Positions 10,314 through 22,242 of a stretch of DNA of 64,000 nucleotides are shown here, one piece after another. This stretch comes from Anniella stebbinsi (taxonomy: Eukaryota > Chordata > Lepidosauria > Squamata > Anniellidae), in contig JARDYH010000003.1 in NCBI GenBank assembly GCA_029215795.1, forward strand, positions 18,950,001 through 19,014,000, read 5' to 3'. Position numbers and translations under genes: made by a program. The notes under the pieces are model-generated. The model was not told where the DNA came from. It saw only the letters and a program-made list of their open reading frames with translations, and made no database searches. The first letter of the stretch is position 1. The number at the start of each line of letters is the position of its first letter.

Positions 10314-10719
10314 GCCAATGCTGCATTGAGGTACATGATATGGCCATGTCCTGTAGTGTCTTCTTTTTGGTTGAAAGTCATTGCTCAGATCATACATTTT
10401 TAAATTATATTCCTGTGATGTGGGGATTAACAGATGGACAGTAAAAGTGGTCAAAGAGAGCCCTTACAGTTGTAGAGACTCATACTTCAAGCTTGGAAGG
10501 ATAAGCACCCACCACCTATCATTCAATGGTCTCAAGATCTTATTCCCCTTGCCATATTTGAATGTAAATCCTTTAAGCAATTTGTATGGATGCTTATTTA
10601 AGACATATGGACTGCTTGTAGTAATGTATATATTTGAAACAAAAGTGGCAAATCCTCCCTCCACCCTTCCCCACCTTTCTTTTATTAATGGTATTGTAAA
10701 GTATTATTGTGAGCGGATA

Positions 10720-10720
<1 letters not shown>
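10314..10720. other. No gene seen
   Basis: No exon or named repeat recognised upstream of the triplet microsatellite. Confidence 0.45.
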
Positions 10721-10760
<40 letters not shown>

Positions 10761-10783
10761 CCTCCTCCTCCTCCTCCTCCTCC

Positions 10784-10827
<44 letters not shown>

Positions 10828-10828
10828 T

Positions 10829-10890
<62 letters not shown>

Positions 10891-10950
10891 TCCTCCTCCT
10901 CCTCCTCCTCCTCCTCCTCCTCCTCCTCCTCCTCCTCCTCCTCCTTTTCT
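10721..10950. repeat. Compound triplet microsatellite (GCT)n-(TCC)n-(TTC)n-(TCC)n
   Basis: Thirteen GCT units (10721-10759) are followed by CCT units to about 10785, CTT units with scattered CCT to about 10890, and CCT units to about 10944. From 10759 the plus strand is almost purely pyrimidine for about 190 bases, so the complement is a purine tract. The long poly-Ser, poly-Glu, poly-Ala, poly-Gly and poly-Phe reading frames on both strands are artefacts of this repeat. Confidence 0.97.
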
Positions 10951-11999
10951 TTCCCTACATGGTTTCTCCACCCCCAACCCTTCTTTTTTGTTTTGTTTCG
11001 GATACATTTGCAAATATATATATATATATTTTTAAAAACCCTTTGTGACTGCTGGGTGCACTTTTTTTTTAAGAATACTCTTGGCTCAGGCCAAGAAAAG
11101 AGTTATCATGCTGAGCTATTTGTGTTGTGTGTAAGACTGCCCTTAAGATCCAGTTAGCATTGATTCTTTAGCTGCAACAATATTTTTCTCACTGATCCAG
11201 TAATTTAGCTCTCACTGACGATTGAGACAATTCTTGTGACTAATAAAGCAGTTTTGAAAGAAGAAAAAACTTACAATAATTCACTTTTAAAAATGTTCTC
11301 TGATCACTAGCATTGCTAGTCATTCTTGAAAATTTCAGGCAGTCCTGCGCAGAAGTGCAGGAGGAATTTGTGGATGTAGACATATTTCTTAACAAACATC
11401 TTTTCGCTACATGATAAAACTATTCTGTATCCTCCTATATTTTAGGGCTTCATCATACCACATAGTACTGGGTTCAAATTCCCAAGTGATTACTGGATAA
11501 CGACGTAGCTAAATTAATGCCCCAGCAAGTATATTTGCAGAGTGATGTACCATTGTAAAATGGGGTTTGAAAAAATTCTTTTCAGTATAGCAGTGGTCTC
11601 CCTTTTCAGGCCCTGGATCCTTGCCTCCATTAGCCCAGACCTGAAGATTCAGAGAGTTGAGTCTGGGAGCAAAGATTTGATGCATGTGGGACTAGATAGG
11701 GAACACTTGGCAGGTCAGGGAGTAGAGCTCAGCTGTGGCTGGTGGCTCAGGATGGAACCTGAAAAATATGGAGGAGCTAACATGAAAAACTCTTGAGCTA
11801 AACAGAAAATAGTTTTGTTTCTTGGTTCTATCCTCTCTCCTCACCATGAGATTTTAGTTCTTCCCTTGGATACCCTGAAAAGGAGGCTAAAATATAGTTT
11901 AGATTAAGTCATCCAATTGGCAAACTTAGGCACACTTTTTTACTATATATAAATCCACCTCCCTTCCTCTGTCCCTCACCCCCTTTATTTCTCCACTGA
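10951..11999. other. No gene seen
   Basis: A short (TA)n run at about 11015-11029 and poly-T near 11061. The rest is unique-looking, with no exon recognised. Confidence 0.45.
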
Positions 12000-12132
12000 G
12001 TTGGAATCCAACAACATCTGGAGTCCATAGTTTCCTCACCCAAGAAGTAGAGTCCCATCAGCTCTAGCCAGCATGGCCAATGGTCAGGAATGATGACAGC
12101 TGTAGTCCAAGAGCACCTGGAGGGTGACAGAT
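12000..12132. mobile_element. Short palindromic element ('CTCCAGATGT' family)
   Basis: ACAACATCTGGAGTCC on the left and GTAGTCCAAGAGCACCTGGAG on the right (split here at 20) frame the family centre CCAGCATGGCCAATGGTCAG. It is more diverged than the copy at 52773. Confidence 0.6.
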
Positions 12133-14403
12133 TTCCCACTCTGTTCTAGCCTCTCTTCCTCTTGAAAACTGGTGATGGCACTGCAAGTGCAGTCCACCTT
12201 AGGATACAGTGTTCAAGGCAACCCAGTTGTGTGGATCGTAACCCATCAATTAGTGGCCATTACATTATAGGGTCCATTCCAGTGAATCTTTGAATGGAGG
12301 TCTTTCTTATGCCTGTAGTCCTTATCCATTTGGCTCAATAAGCACAGATGTCTGAATTGGGGATAATCTGGATTTGCAGGTCCAATTTGGGGACAGCTTC
12401 TAATCCCAAACAACAAAACAAAACAAAAGGGCAAGAGGGAGCCCACAATAACCCCCTTCTTGTATGGCAGGGAAGAGAGGATTTATTTCCCTGATTAGCT
12501 GAAAAGAAGCTCCCAATTGGAAATCAGAATTAGATCCTGCCCATTTACTTTTAATTGATATTATTAATGCATCTAGGTCATTTAATTAAAATATCTCTAG
12601 GGCAGGCCCTCATTTTAAGGAAAGTAATTGAGACATTCTTTTTTTTCATGCATTTGAGCATTCTTGCAAAGTACAGAATTGTATAATTACAGATGAAACT
12701 GACACCACCTAAGAGCTACAATATTTATGTAATGCATGGAATGGAATGAAAAGAAATGATAAACCTAATTCAGAAAGAATGCAAAGGATGGGGAAGAAAG
12801 AAGAGAAATATGTTCTAATTTGACTTCTTTTTCAAGCTTCTAATAAATGATATGATATACTTCCCCACCCCTGCTCCTGTCCCCCGTCCCCACATACATC
12901 CTGTACCTGGTCTCCAGCATACTACATAGAAGGTTTTTTATCTAGTTCTGAACTGAGAGATCAATAGCAGAAGACACCCAGAAGATATTTAGGGCTCATT
13001 GGAGCTAGTTATATTTCAAAATGGACAACGAAGGTGCTTGGGCTACATGTACATAAGGCTTTGAACACTCAAAAGCACGGTATAAAAGCTAAGTATAGTT
13101 TTAATTATTCTTACACCTCAGAAAGTATATTTTGTGAGCGATAAAGAAGTTGGGAAAATGGCAAGAAAAACAGAACTATGCTTTTTTGTTATTTATCTGT
13201 ATTTCCACTACAATAGGAAAACTTGGAACTCTGCAACAACATGGAAGACAATATATCTTATCCATCTTCTATCCATTCAGACATTACACAGAGCCATGCC
13301 CAGGTTTGCTTAAGTGTACGCTCCACAGGGAGCTGCAGCAACAGCCTGTCATAGTTCCCCAATTAGCAAATGGGTTTGCAAAGACATATTTGTTGCATTC
13401 ATACCCTGTGAACATTAAATGTACATTTTAGCTGTACATTTAAAATGCCATGAAGTGGTCCTTAGTCAATATTCATCCTTATCCTCTTTCCACAATATTT
13501 AGAACTTCATTTTCAAAGAAAGTTTTGCAAAATAATATAACATTTCCTATCTGATACACAACTCCTCACAAATATATTTCCAAGTGATACATATATAGAT
13601 ATCGCATCTCCCTCTTCGAAACTTGGGCATTAAAAGAGCCTAAGAATCACTTTAGTACAGAAAAAAAACAATAAACTTCAATCAGCCTAAAATTCTATTT
13701 AAAAATTCCACATACACACACACTGCTGGCTTAATCCTGACCCCAAAGGCCAGTGTCAAGCTCTGTAACTCCTAATATATCCCTTTTACATTCCAAGGCT
13801 AAGCTCAGGGAGTGAGGCCAAACTCAATAACATAAAGCATATTTCTTGGGAAGCCTCCTATTGCTTCTGTCAGGCTTGTGATTGCAGCTCTGTGCTCCAG
13901 CTGCCTGTACTGTTTTCTGTTGGTCTTTCCAGTAGGGTGCTGATTGCCACTTAAATCAACAGAAATTGAGGGTGCTAAGGACTCAGCAGACTGCGTTCTT
14001 GCATATTAGAAATAAATTGAAAACATTATCAGGAGTGTCCTTTTCCAGCCATTAAAAAGGGATGCTTTTAAAAATGTGGATTTACCATTAACTAAATTGA
14101 GACTTGGAGCATTGAAGCATCCTTTATTCAGTGCAGATAATACCACTAGGCTGACATTCACCAAAGAGGAAATGCAATATTATAGACCTTGGATTCTGCT
14201 ATTGATTGCCTCCATGAAAATAACAGTATCTATTTTTAAGGATTTCTTAAAGCTAGTATTTGCAGAAGTTGAAACAGAATTTTTAATCTGTTAAAAAAAT
14301 AAAAATAGCAATCTTCAGCTGGCCCTAGTATTGTCAGGAATAGTCAATAACTAACAATCCAGGCTACTATTTATTTCTATCTATCCAGACAACCATTAAA
14401 ATA
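12133..14403. other. Mostly unique-looking DNA, no gene seen
   Basis: I find no exon, LINE coding trace or SINE. A small perfect inverted repeat with 11-base arms, TTAAATGTACA, lies at 13415-13443. Open frames here (for example 13150-13431 and 14076-14294) show no domain or codon pattern. Confidence 0.45.
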
Positions 14404-14440
14404 TGAATATATGAAGCTGCCTTATACTGAGTCAGATCTT
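14404..14440 (-). mobile_element. tRNA-derived SINE 3' fragment
   Basis: GAAGCTGCCTTATACTGAGT is the reverse of the SINE tail seen at 16785-16805 (CTGGTATAAGGCAGC). Only the tail remains, next to an L2 fragment. Confidence 0.6.
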
Positions 14441-14645
14441 TTACCTTTAAAGCTCTAAATGGTCTGGGCCCAAGATACCTGCTGGACTATCTCCTCCCAT
14501 GAGCCGTCCTACTTTTTAAGATCTGCAGAGGAGCCTCTTCTCTGGATTCAAATAGTAGTGGAGGCAAAATTGGCTGGGACATCAGAGAGAACTTCCTCTG
14601 TGGCTGCACCCTATCTATGGAATTCCATTCCCCAGGAAATTTAGT
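14440..14645 (+). pseudogene. L2 LINE ORF2 C-terminal fragment
   Basis: The plus strand encodes decayed L2 C-terminal text: a 'KALNGLGPRYLLDYLL'-like stretch at 14448-14500 and, at 14580-14640, 'SERTSSVAAPYLWNSIPQEI'. The latter matches the 'R.FS..AP.LWN.LP.EI' motif of intact copies. Frames shift between the two parts. Confidence 0.7.
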
Positions 14646-14649
14646 TCCC

Positions 14650-14880
14650 CACTCTCTCTTGACTGTTTACAGCCAGAGTCGAAAAAGCTAGAACATCTAT
14701 AGCTAAAACACCAGAAACATGAATTAGGCCCAGAAATGAAATGTTTGGTATAAAAGCAGTGTAAAATGGTCTGTAAAACACATACAAAAAAGCAGCATTT
14801 TTCACCAGCTGCAATTTTTGAACACTCTTCAAGGGTAGCCCCACATAGAGTGTGTTGCAATAATCTGAACTGTGTGTTTA
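14650..14880 (-). pseudogene. L2 LINE ORF2 fragment, opposite orientation
   Basis: The minus strand gives MGLPLKSVQKLQLVKNAA, the 'GLP...V.KLQLVQNAA' block that precedes the C-terminal L2 domain. It lies tail to tail with the plus-strand L2 fragment at 14440-14645, so it is a separate insertion or an inverted piece. Confidence 0.65.
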
Positions 14881-14887
14881 TTCATAA

Positions 14888-15131
14888 CAGTGTGGTGTAG
14901 TGGTTAGAGTCTTGGACTGGGAGTCTGGAGATTTGGGTTCTAGTCCCTGCTCGGCCATGGACACTCACTAGGTGATTTTGGGCCAGTCACAGACTCTCAG
15001 CCCAATTTACCTCACAGGGTTGTTGTTGTGAGGATAAAATGGAGAGGAGAAGGATTATGTATGTCGCCTTGGGTTCATTGGAGGAAAAAGGTGGGATATA
15101 AATGCGATAAATAAATAAAAATAAAATAAAT
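14888..15131 (+). mobile_element. CORE-SINE (MIR-like), nearly complete
   Basis: The head CAGTGTGGTGTAGTGGTTAG holds the A-box. GATTTGGGTTCTAGTCCC holds the B-box. The core follows (CACTAGGTGATTTTGGGCC, AGTCACAGACTCTCAGCCC), then CTCACAGGGTTGTTGTTGTG and GGTGGGATATAAATGCG. It ends in an AAATAAATAA tail. This is the best SINE of its family here. Confidence 0.9.
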
Positions 15132-15480
15132 AAGATCCTATTGGAGTAGGTGAAATTACTTCACTAATTTTTTAAGGAAAATTATGTCATCCATTTTAAA
15201 AAAAGATCTCAATATTTGTTAGCCAATATTAAATATTTATTTTACATTTATGAACCCGGCTGCTACATTCATGACTTTGGAGAATCTGGGATTGGTAGAA
15301 CTAGTAAGTCTAAATAAACAGCTTTCTCTCTTTTCCATTTGAGAGGGGAGGATGCATTTAATCATTTTTTCCCATGTGGATTCATTGTTCTGCACTGAGC
15401 ATTCCTACCCTCATCCATCCCAGTTGCTAATAGTGATATTATAAAACTTCTGCCAGCCACCACCTGAACTACAGAAGCTC

Positions 15481-15528
<48 letters not shown>
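15481..15528. repeat. (AAT)16 microsatellite
   Basis: Pure trinucleotide run. No LINE tail could be recognised directly beside it, unlike the (AAT)n at 16457. Confidence 0.97.
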
Positions 15529-15529
<1 letters not shown>

Positions 15530-15977
15530 GGGCTCTCCACCTCCATAGTGGGAAGCAGGGGAGAGATAAGGATAGGGTTCATGAGCAACCTGTTTCCAGA
15601 CACATATATGTTATTATTGGGAAATCGGAGCTGAATGCAGGGCATTCTGTGCTTTCACAGCAACCTTTTATACATGCAAAGAAGGCAATATGATCACACA
15701 CTATTTCTGGGTGGGGATCACTCCTTGCTGGTTCAGGCCCATAATATCAAAAATATAAAGTCATACTAAATCCTATTACAAAGCAAAAAAATTGTAATAA
15801 CTAAGAACTGGAAATCAGGTGAGGATCTCCCTGCCACAGCCCGATTGGCATTGTCAGCTTAGAATTGCAGTAGTAAAAGTTATGAGATTGTTCCAGCTAT
15901 ACTGGCCCAAACTCAAAGAGCTACTTTGGGCATGCTTGTGGAATTTTGACTTTCCTCCACTTTGAATAGCAAACATC
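15529..15977. other. No gene seen
   Basis: No exon or named repeat recognised. Confidence 0.45.
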
Positions 15978-16456
15978 AATGTCATGGTGCTGGTTTTAAC
16001 CTATAAAGCTTTACACGGTTTGGGACCACAATACCTGATGGAACGTCTTTCCCGACATGAACCTACCTGTCCACTACGCTCAACATCAAAGGTCCTCCTC
16101 CGGGTGCCTACTCCGAGGGAAGCACGGAGGACGGCAACAAGGGAGAGGGCCTTCTCTGTGGTGGCCCCTCAGTTATGGAATGATCTCCCCGATGAGGCCC
16201 GCCAGGCGTCAACACTGTTATCTTTTCGGCGCCAGGTCAAAACTTTTCTTTTCTCCCAGGCATTTTAACAGCTCAAGTTGAGGTTTTGATTGACATTGTG
16301 GCCAGGCTTAACAGTTAAAATGTTTTAAAGTGTTTTAATGACAGCTATTTTATGTTTATGGTTTTAAATTTTGTATATTGTCTTTTTAATGCTCAATCTT
16401 TTTAATTTTTGTAAACTGCCCAGAGAGCTTCGGCTATGAGGCGGTATATAAGTGTA

Positions 16457-16493
<37 letters not shown>
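15978..16493 (+). mobile_element. L2 LINE 3' end with (AAT)n tail
   Basis: A 5'-truncated copy. The coding part (15984-16268) carries the L2 C-terminus: 'VLVLTYKALHGLGPQYLMER', 'RAFSVVAPQLWNDLPDEAR' and 'LLSFRRQVKTFLFSQAF', then a stop. The 3' UTR runs to GCGGTATATAAGTG and ends in an (AAT)n run (16457-16493). Close relatives stand at 24226 and 43505 (minus). The frame is intact over about 94 codons, so the copy is fairly young. It cannot move because it lacks the endonuclease and reverse transcriptase. Confidence 0.93.
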
Positions 16494-16639
16494 TAAAATG
16501 CTTCCGAACCTCCCTTGAATCCCTGTAGAACACTGGATTGGGTGAAGGTCGCTTTTCAAGAAATACAAACAAGTCCCATTATGTCTGGACTTATTTGTAT
16601 GGCTTTTTGGATTCTGGGCATTTTGATTAAATATGGAGA

Positions 16640-16815
16640 GACCATAGGTCAGTTGGGGAGCACATGCTTTGCATCCAAAGGTTCCATGTTCAGTTCCCAG
16701 CATCTTCGGTTAAAAAGGATGAAGAAGTAGCATGTGATAGGAAAGACTTAGAGAGCCACTTTCAATCAGATTACACAGAACTGGCCTGGTATAAGGCAGC
16801 CTCAATACAAGGACT
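16640..16815 (+). mobile_element. tRNA-derived SINE, nearly complete
   Basis: GGTCAGTTGGGGAGCACATG and GTTCCATGTTCAGTTCCC form the head. GATAGGAAAGACTTAGAGAG and CTGGTATAAGGCAGC form the body and tail. It is the fullest copy of this family in the window. Confidence 0.75.
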
Positions 16816-19389
16816 TGCCTGCAAAAAGGGGGCTCCTTTTCACTGAGGTGGGCTATAACACATCAGATTGCAAGTGAGGGCTCACATGGTAGAATGCTTG
16901 CCCATGAAAAATGGTACCTACATACAGAAAACTAACATATCAGGAAGATAGCTAGAATATAAACTTTCTCCCCAAGACAAATTTTCTATGTAGAGAGAAT
17001 TTCTTGAAGAAAGACACATTTGATCATGAAAGGCCCTACCTACAGTAAGAAGTGGCACAGCCCAGGTCATCTGTAATGCAGACTAATCAATCTGCTTCCC
17101 CCATCAACTTTCAACAGAGGTAGTGCCTGTGTGGCTAGCACACATCAACAAGTGTGACAAGATATACTGATGTTTCAATCACAACTCCATCAGGTCTAGA
17201 TTTAGTAAATGAAAATACCTCCCTAGCAGATTTTTATCCAAACCTGCTAAGGGATGCTTCATCTGAGAATCAAACTGTTTTTTCACCTGCTGATCTGCAT
17301 AGCATACTACCTTCTCAGGAGCAGAATCATGTTAAACAACAATATCTGACTGGAACAGTTTTCTTTTGGTTTTTATTCATTTTAAGATTGCCATTATGCC
17401 ATAGCTTTGCCCACCCCACCTCCACCTCCACATACCCCACAGCTCTGTACCTGCTCTTTTTATATGCTTACTCTCTTGATACAATTCATCTTTGGTCTTA
17501 TTTTTCTGCTGACCATTCCTGTGGCACTTCAGCACTAATTCAGCTATGTTGTCAGACTTTTGAAAGAGAGTGATATGAGTGTATTACCATTCATCCAAGC
17601 TGGTTGAGTATTAAGATTTCTACTGAAATTTGTGCCTCCAAAAGGCACAAATTAATATATTAATTTTACATGGCCTTACTTTGAGGGATTATCAGTCATA
17701 ATCATCTATGATGCTTAGTAGGAACCTACATTCCCTAATTCTTAGCAGGGTTTGACTCAACAGGTTGGTTATAAAGGAACTAACCTTTGCATCCCACGAA
17801 GCCATTATCTATCACCCATACATAGCAATACCTAGCTGACTGTCAGTGACTGAAATGTGCAGAAATGGCAAATGATATGTTCTTCCTGGATTGCATCACT
17901 TCAGAATGAAGGGTGGGGGCAAATCTCAGGGCCATATCTGCTTAGTTTCAGCAGTTTGTCTCAAATTTTCAAATGTAGCACTTTGGGAAAGTAAAGGTTC
18001 CCCAAAGGAATGCCTACCTTTAATTTGCACTTTCCCCCTTAGCAGATTGCAGGCTTGCATGCCCAATGTTCTGCTTGAGCACCTTCCCTGATGACATGTT
18101 CTCATCCAATCAGGGATCACATCACTGTCATACTGATAAAGTCAGCGAGGGAAAACGAAGTTGATCATGTTGCCTTCACTCTAGATGGTTGGTGATAGAA
18201 GTACTAGTTCTAGCTTTTGCATGCTTACTAGCTATCCCATGACATCAGACTAGTCAACTGGGGAGCATGTCACTGCATATAATTATGTCATTACATGGTG
18301 ACATCATTCCAAGCCAGAAAGAAAAATCCAGAAGCAAGCAGAAACTGAAGCGCAATTAACATTTTAGCAGGGAGCAGTGAAAGAAATCAAAATAGAGCAC
18401 CCTATTTCAACATTTGAGAATTTATTCACCAAGCTGAGGACTCTCTTTCAGCTCAGTCTTTGCCTTTATTTAGAAGTATGTACGTGTATTTATGTTCAGT
18501 TTGAATAGTAAAATTGTCCCACACCATTGTTTTTCTACAGAATGGTAGCCTAAGCATATTACCAATAACTGGTTCATGCTTGCACTTATATACATGGGAT
18601 AGAGCATCTCCCATACCAAAACTCAGATAATCAGACTTAAGTCAGCAGAACTTTGTTGTTTCTACTGCTTATTTATGATAGCACCAAAGATATACGAAGG
18701 ATCAACCTTCTAACACCTCATAAAGATCATGGTTACTATAGGAAACTAAAACATTATATTTTATCTCAGTTTTTTTAAAACAGTAATTTCAATCAGAAGT
18801 CCAGATGGATTGAAGGAATTAATAAGGATCTTGTGTTTTGCATGCTGTGTTAGCAGAGTTTTTACAGATCAAACCACCACCTCTTCCAAATCACACTGTG
18901 GCTAACCATTAAAATGGCAGAGCAAGTGGGAATGATTTAAAAATCTGTTGCATATTTTTTGTACTTCGAGAAATAAATAAATGCTTATTATAGCTCTAAA
19001 CCAAAACAAAAAAACAGAGCCTCCTTTGCCAAAACAAAAATCATCTTGCCATTTCAAATTTCATCTCAAATCCATATGGAATTTCATTTAAGAAAAATCA
19101 AACTCAGTGTCTACTATAGTTGCCAACTTTAATAGATTTCTGCAACTGTGCCTTTTAACAGCAGCTTGATATGAAGCAATCAGCAGATGTTGATGTTTAT
19201 CTCCATGCTATGAAAAACTTTGCTTGCTAATTCCTGGATATCCAACTGTTAAAAACATAGCAGCAGATGTCAGCTAAAAAGGAGGCAACTTCTGTCATAA
19301 ATACCAATTATCTAACATAAATCACTAGAAAGGTATTGATGATAATGCTTTAAATTATGGCTGTCACCCAAGCAAACAACTCTTGCAGC
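16816..19389. other. Unique-looking DNA, no gene seen
   Basis: No exon or transposon recognised. Small hairpins occur at about 17627-17654 (arms reading TTTGTGCC and GGCACAAA) and 17650-17667. The 139-codon frame at 17154-17573 shows no motif. Confidence 0.45.
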
Positions 19390-19475
19390 ATAATCCTGTA
19401 CACACTTGACTGGAAATAAGGCCCAATGAACACAATAGAACTCACTTTGAGTAAACAGTCTTAAGACTGTGCTAT
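19390..19475. mobile_element. Short palindromic repeat ('AATCCTATGCA' family)
   Basis: ATAATCCTGTACACACTTGA, then a centre around CCCAATGAACACAATAG, then CTTTGAGTAAACAGTC in inverted order. It is weakly conserved here. Better copies are at 39765, 55027 and 55262. Confidence 0.45.
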
Positions 19476-19644
19476 AAGTTGATTAATTAAGTTTTACTTG
19501 ATTAATGGACTATATTTATATAAATTTGCATGTAGATAAAAATACTTCTGAAGCAATAAAGCATTCTTTATTTTTAGATTTGGTGGCATGTATGCATCAT
19601 TGCAGGCAACATCTTAGAAGAGGCATTCCTTCCTATTTTTATTT

Positions 19645-19881
19645 TTTAATTTTATTTATCACATTTATATCACACATTTCCTTCTGCAAGGAACCCAAAG
19701 TGGCTTACATAGGCCTCCTCCTCTCTCCATTTTATCTTTACAACAACCTGTCAAGTGGGTTAGGCTGGGAGTCAGTGACTGGCTCAAAGTCATCTGGTGA
19801 GCTTCACGGCCAAGTGGGGACTAGAGCCCAGATCTCCCAAATCCCAGTCCAATACTCTAACCACGACACCACACTGGCTCT
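19645..19881 (-). mobile_element. CORE-SINE copy
   Basis: The reverse complement starts AGAGCCAGTGTGGTGTCGTG and carries the core (ATCTGGGCTCTAGTCCCC, GAGTCACTGACTCCC-type text). It ends with CACTTTGGGTTCC and a T/A-rich tail. It accounts for the 127-codon plus frame at 19505-19888, which is therefore not a gene. Confidence 0.88.
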
Positions 19882-20649
19882 TATGTAAGATAAAAGGATG
19901 GATGCCTCTTTTAAGCTGGCACCTGCCATTGGCAGTTTGCTTCATATTGGGGCCACCTATTTAGTCAATTAAAAGTTTTATAAATTGTTGATTCTGGCCA
20001 ATAAATCAATTAAACACTGCTGCTCTGTTTTAAACACATAACAAATAGATCTCAGAAATAGTATGTGTCTAGTCAAAGGGATCGGGATGATGGGAGCCGT
20101 AGTCCAGCACATCAGGTGGGGGAGGTTAAGGTAACAAATGTTGGGAAAGACCCTGGAGACTATGGACAACGGCTGCCAGGGTAGGCAATACTGACCTACA
20201 TGGTTTACTGATCTACATAAAGTAGTTTCCTATATTCATAGTTCCGCTATAACTGTCCTTAGAAGAAAGGTGGTCTTTAAACTGTTGTGTAAATATTTCA
20301 AAGTGATAAGCATCACCTCATTGATTCTGCATTTATATATATACAGTTTAACATTGTTAGATAGGACATTGAGTGAACAGCAGGAAACTGTTCATCCAAT
20401 GACAGAAGAATTTGGCTGGAAGAAGAGAGGGACATATATTATGCTGACTTATCCACTCAGTATACTAAAAACAAACATCTATTTTATTCAGGTTTAAACA
20501 TTAACACAGGAATGTTTGCATCTGGCTGTGCTCTGGCAAGCAACATGTTTTGGTGGCGGGGGGGAGGAATGAAGCCTAACATGCAGCCATTTATCCCCTT
20601 GGTGGCATGAAGATGCATGTGACAGATGGATTAGACAAGGAAGCATGAA
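19882..20649. other. Mostly unique-looking; diverged palindromic element near 20080-20160
   Basis: GATGATGGGAGCCGTAGTCC (20087-20106) resembles one half of the 'CTCCAGATGT' palindromic family. No exon recognised. Confidence 0.35.
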
Positions 20650-21000
20650 CATGCACACATATGGATTTTTTTATAGTATCCAGGCAGCTGACACTTTTCA
20701 TTCATGCTCTCTGCTGCCACCTGCCATTCCAGAAGAGCGAGACTTAGCATTGATTTAAAGGGATGCCACATACGGCTGTTTAACAGACACTGACTAATTA
20801 CAGCGCTGGCAGAGTCTGGCGATGCGCCAGTCCTCCGTGCTCATGCGCAGCATTGCTGTTTCATAAATCAATGTGCTTTCCTTGCCTGGATTTTAAATAT
20901 GTGGATAAGCCTGCAGCGCTGCAGGAAGATCACATCGATATATTTTCCCCACAGGCTTTGCTCTTTTTCTCTCCTGTCATTCTGTTATGTGTCTGTCAAA
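20650..21000. other. Repeat-free stretch, possible conserved non-coding DNA
   Basis: No repeat or coding signature. It contains TGACTAATTACAGCGCTGG (about 20792-20810) and TTTCATAAATCAATGTGC (about 20858-20875), which resemble homeodomain-type sites, plus CTGCAGCGCTGCAG, a perfect 14-base palindrome near 20910. This is suggestive only. Confidence 0.25.
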
Positions 21001-21910
21001 GGTCTATTGTGAAACAACCCCCAAGCTCCTGTTGTGCTGTAGCCTTACTATCATCAGCCACAGTCCTGAGACTAAGAAAGCAGATGCTCAGCAGCTGACT
21101 GTGCAACTACCTGAAATGGCAGAGGTGCTATTAGCTACTTGCCTGCTCACTTAGAGGAGAGTGTTGACTGTGGTTGGGCAGTAAGCATTTGGGAGACAGC
21201 TGAAGTAATAGTGATGCAAAGTAAAGAACCTCAGGTAAAAGAATGTACTTAAAAACACAGCTAGGGCAGCCAGATTAGTGGACAAATTTTCAAAACAAAC
21301 CAACTATAATGGATTAATGTGGCATGGATTGTTTCTAAGAAAGGTGATCTCCGGTCAAACAGAACATTAACCAATAGAAGGATATGGCCCAGTCCTCCTG
21401 GATTTATACAGACATGATGGATAGTGTGGGAAGGGAGTCATACACAAGGCCAGTCAGAAAAGGGTATCATGTAGCAGAACTTCATTATAAACTACACTCA
21501 TCCTGGTCTGAGAAGCGACACTGGTAGTGTTCTTTAGGCAGCTCTGTAGGCATTGCAGCAAAGATTTTGGTCATGTGAGTTTCTTTTATTTCTTCCCAGC
21601 CCAAATTAGCTCTGTCCCCTCTATAAACGTCCTGCTTCTACCATTCAAACTTCAAGGTGCTTCTGTAAGGGCAACCAGCATTTCCGAAAGCTGCTGCTGC
21701 CTTCTCACTTTGCCTTCTCTCTTCCATATTGTTAGACTTTTGCCAAGCTCCAAGACAGAAAACAATTGGGAGTCCAGTTCTGGTGCAGGTAGACCGAGGC
21801 TGAAAGGGCCAGAGGTTGTTCCAAACCAGGCAGAGGAAGAACAGAAAGGCCAAAGGCAGAAGATGAGGTTCAGGATAGGCTGGCGGTCAGGTGTCAGACT
21901 AAGAAGATAT
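21001..21910. other. No gene seen
   Basis: No named repeat recognised. The 165-codon frame at 21527-22024 runs into hAT copy B and is not credible as a gene. Confidence 0.4.
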
Positions 21911-21918
21911 GGTGGATG

Positions 21919-22234
21919 TAGGGTGACCATAGTAGGAATAGAAGGCCAAGGCTCCTGTATCTTTAACGTTGTATGGAAAGGGAATTTCAGCAGGTGTCAT
22001 TTAAATGCAAGAAGCACCTGGTGAAATTCCCTCTTCATCACAACAGTTACAGCTGCAGGACCCCTGCCCTCTTTTGTATCTAGTCACTCTAACTCCTGCA
22101 GCTTTAACTGTTATGATGAAGAGAGAATTTTGTCAGGTGTTGCATACATACAAATGACACCTGCTGAAATTCCCTTTTCTATTCAATTATTAAAGATACA
22201 GGAGCCCTGGCCTCGTTTTCATATGGTCACCCTA
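21919..22234 (+). mobile_element. hAT-type non-autonomous element, copy B
   Basis: 316 bp, starting TAGGGTGACCATAG and ending CATATGGTCACCCTA. The flanking 8 bases are GGTGGATG (21911-21918) and GGTGGGTG (22235-22242), a target duplication with one change. It has the same nested arms as copies A, C and D, and TAGTCACTCTAACTC in the centre in the same orientation as copy A. It is the most diverged of the four. Confidence 0.9.
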
Positions 22235-22242
22235 GGTGGGTG

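Noticed and set aside
10381..11157. Long open frames on both strands (258, 139 and 108 codons)
   Set aside because: They are translations of the triplet microsatellite into poly-Ser, poly-Glu, poly-Ala, poly-Pro and poly-Phe, with no other protein features.
16640..16700. Possible tRNA gene
   Set aside because: A and B boxes are those of a SINE head; the cloverleaf cannot be completed and a SINE body follows.
17154..17573. 139-codon open frame
   Set aside because: No motif and no similarity that I recognise; composition is that of non-coding AT-rich DNA.
19505..19888. 127-codon open frame
   Set aside because: Most of it is an inverted CORE-SINE.
21527..22024. 165-codon open frame, plus strand
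   Set aside because: It runs into hAT copy B and competes with two open frames on the other strand over the same bases.
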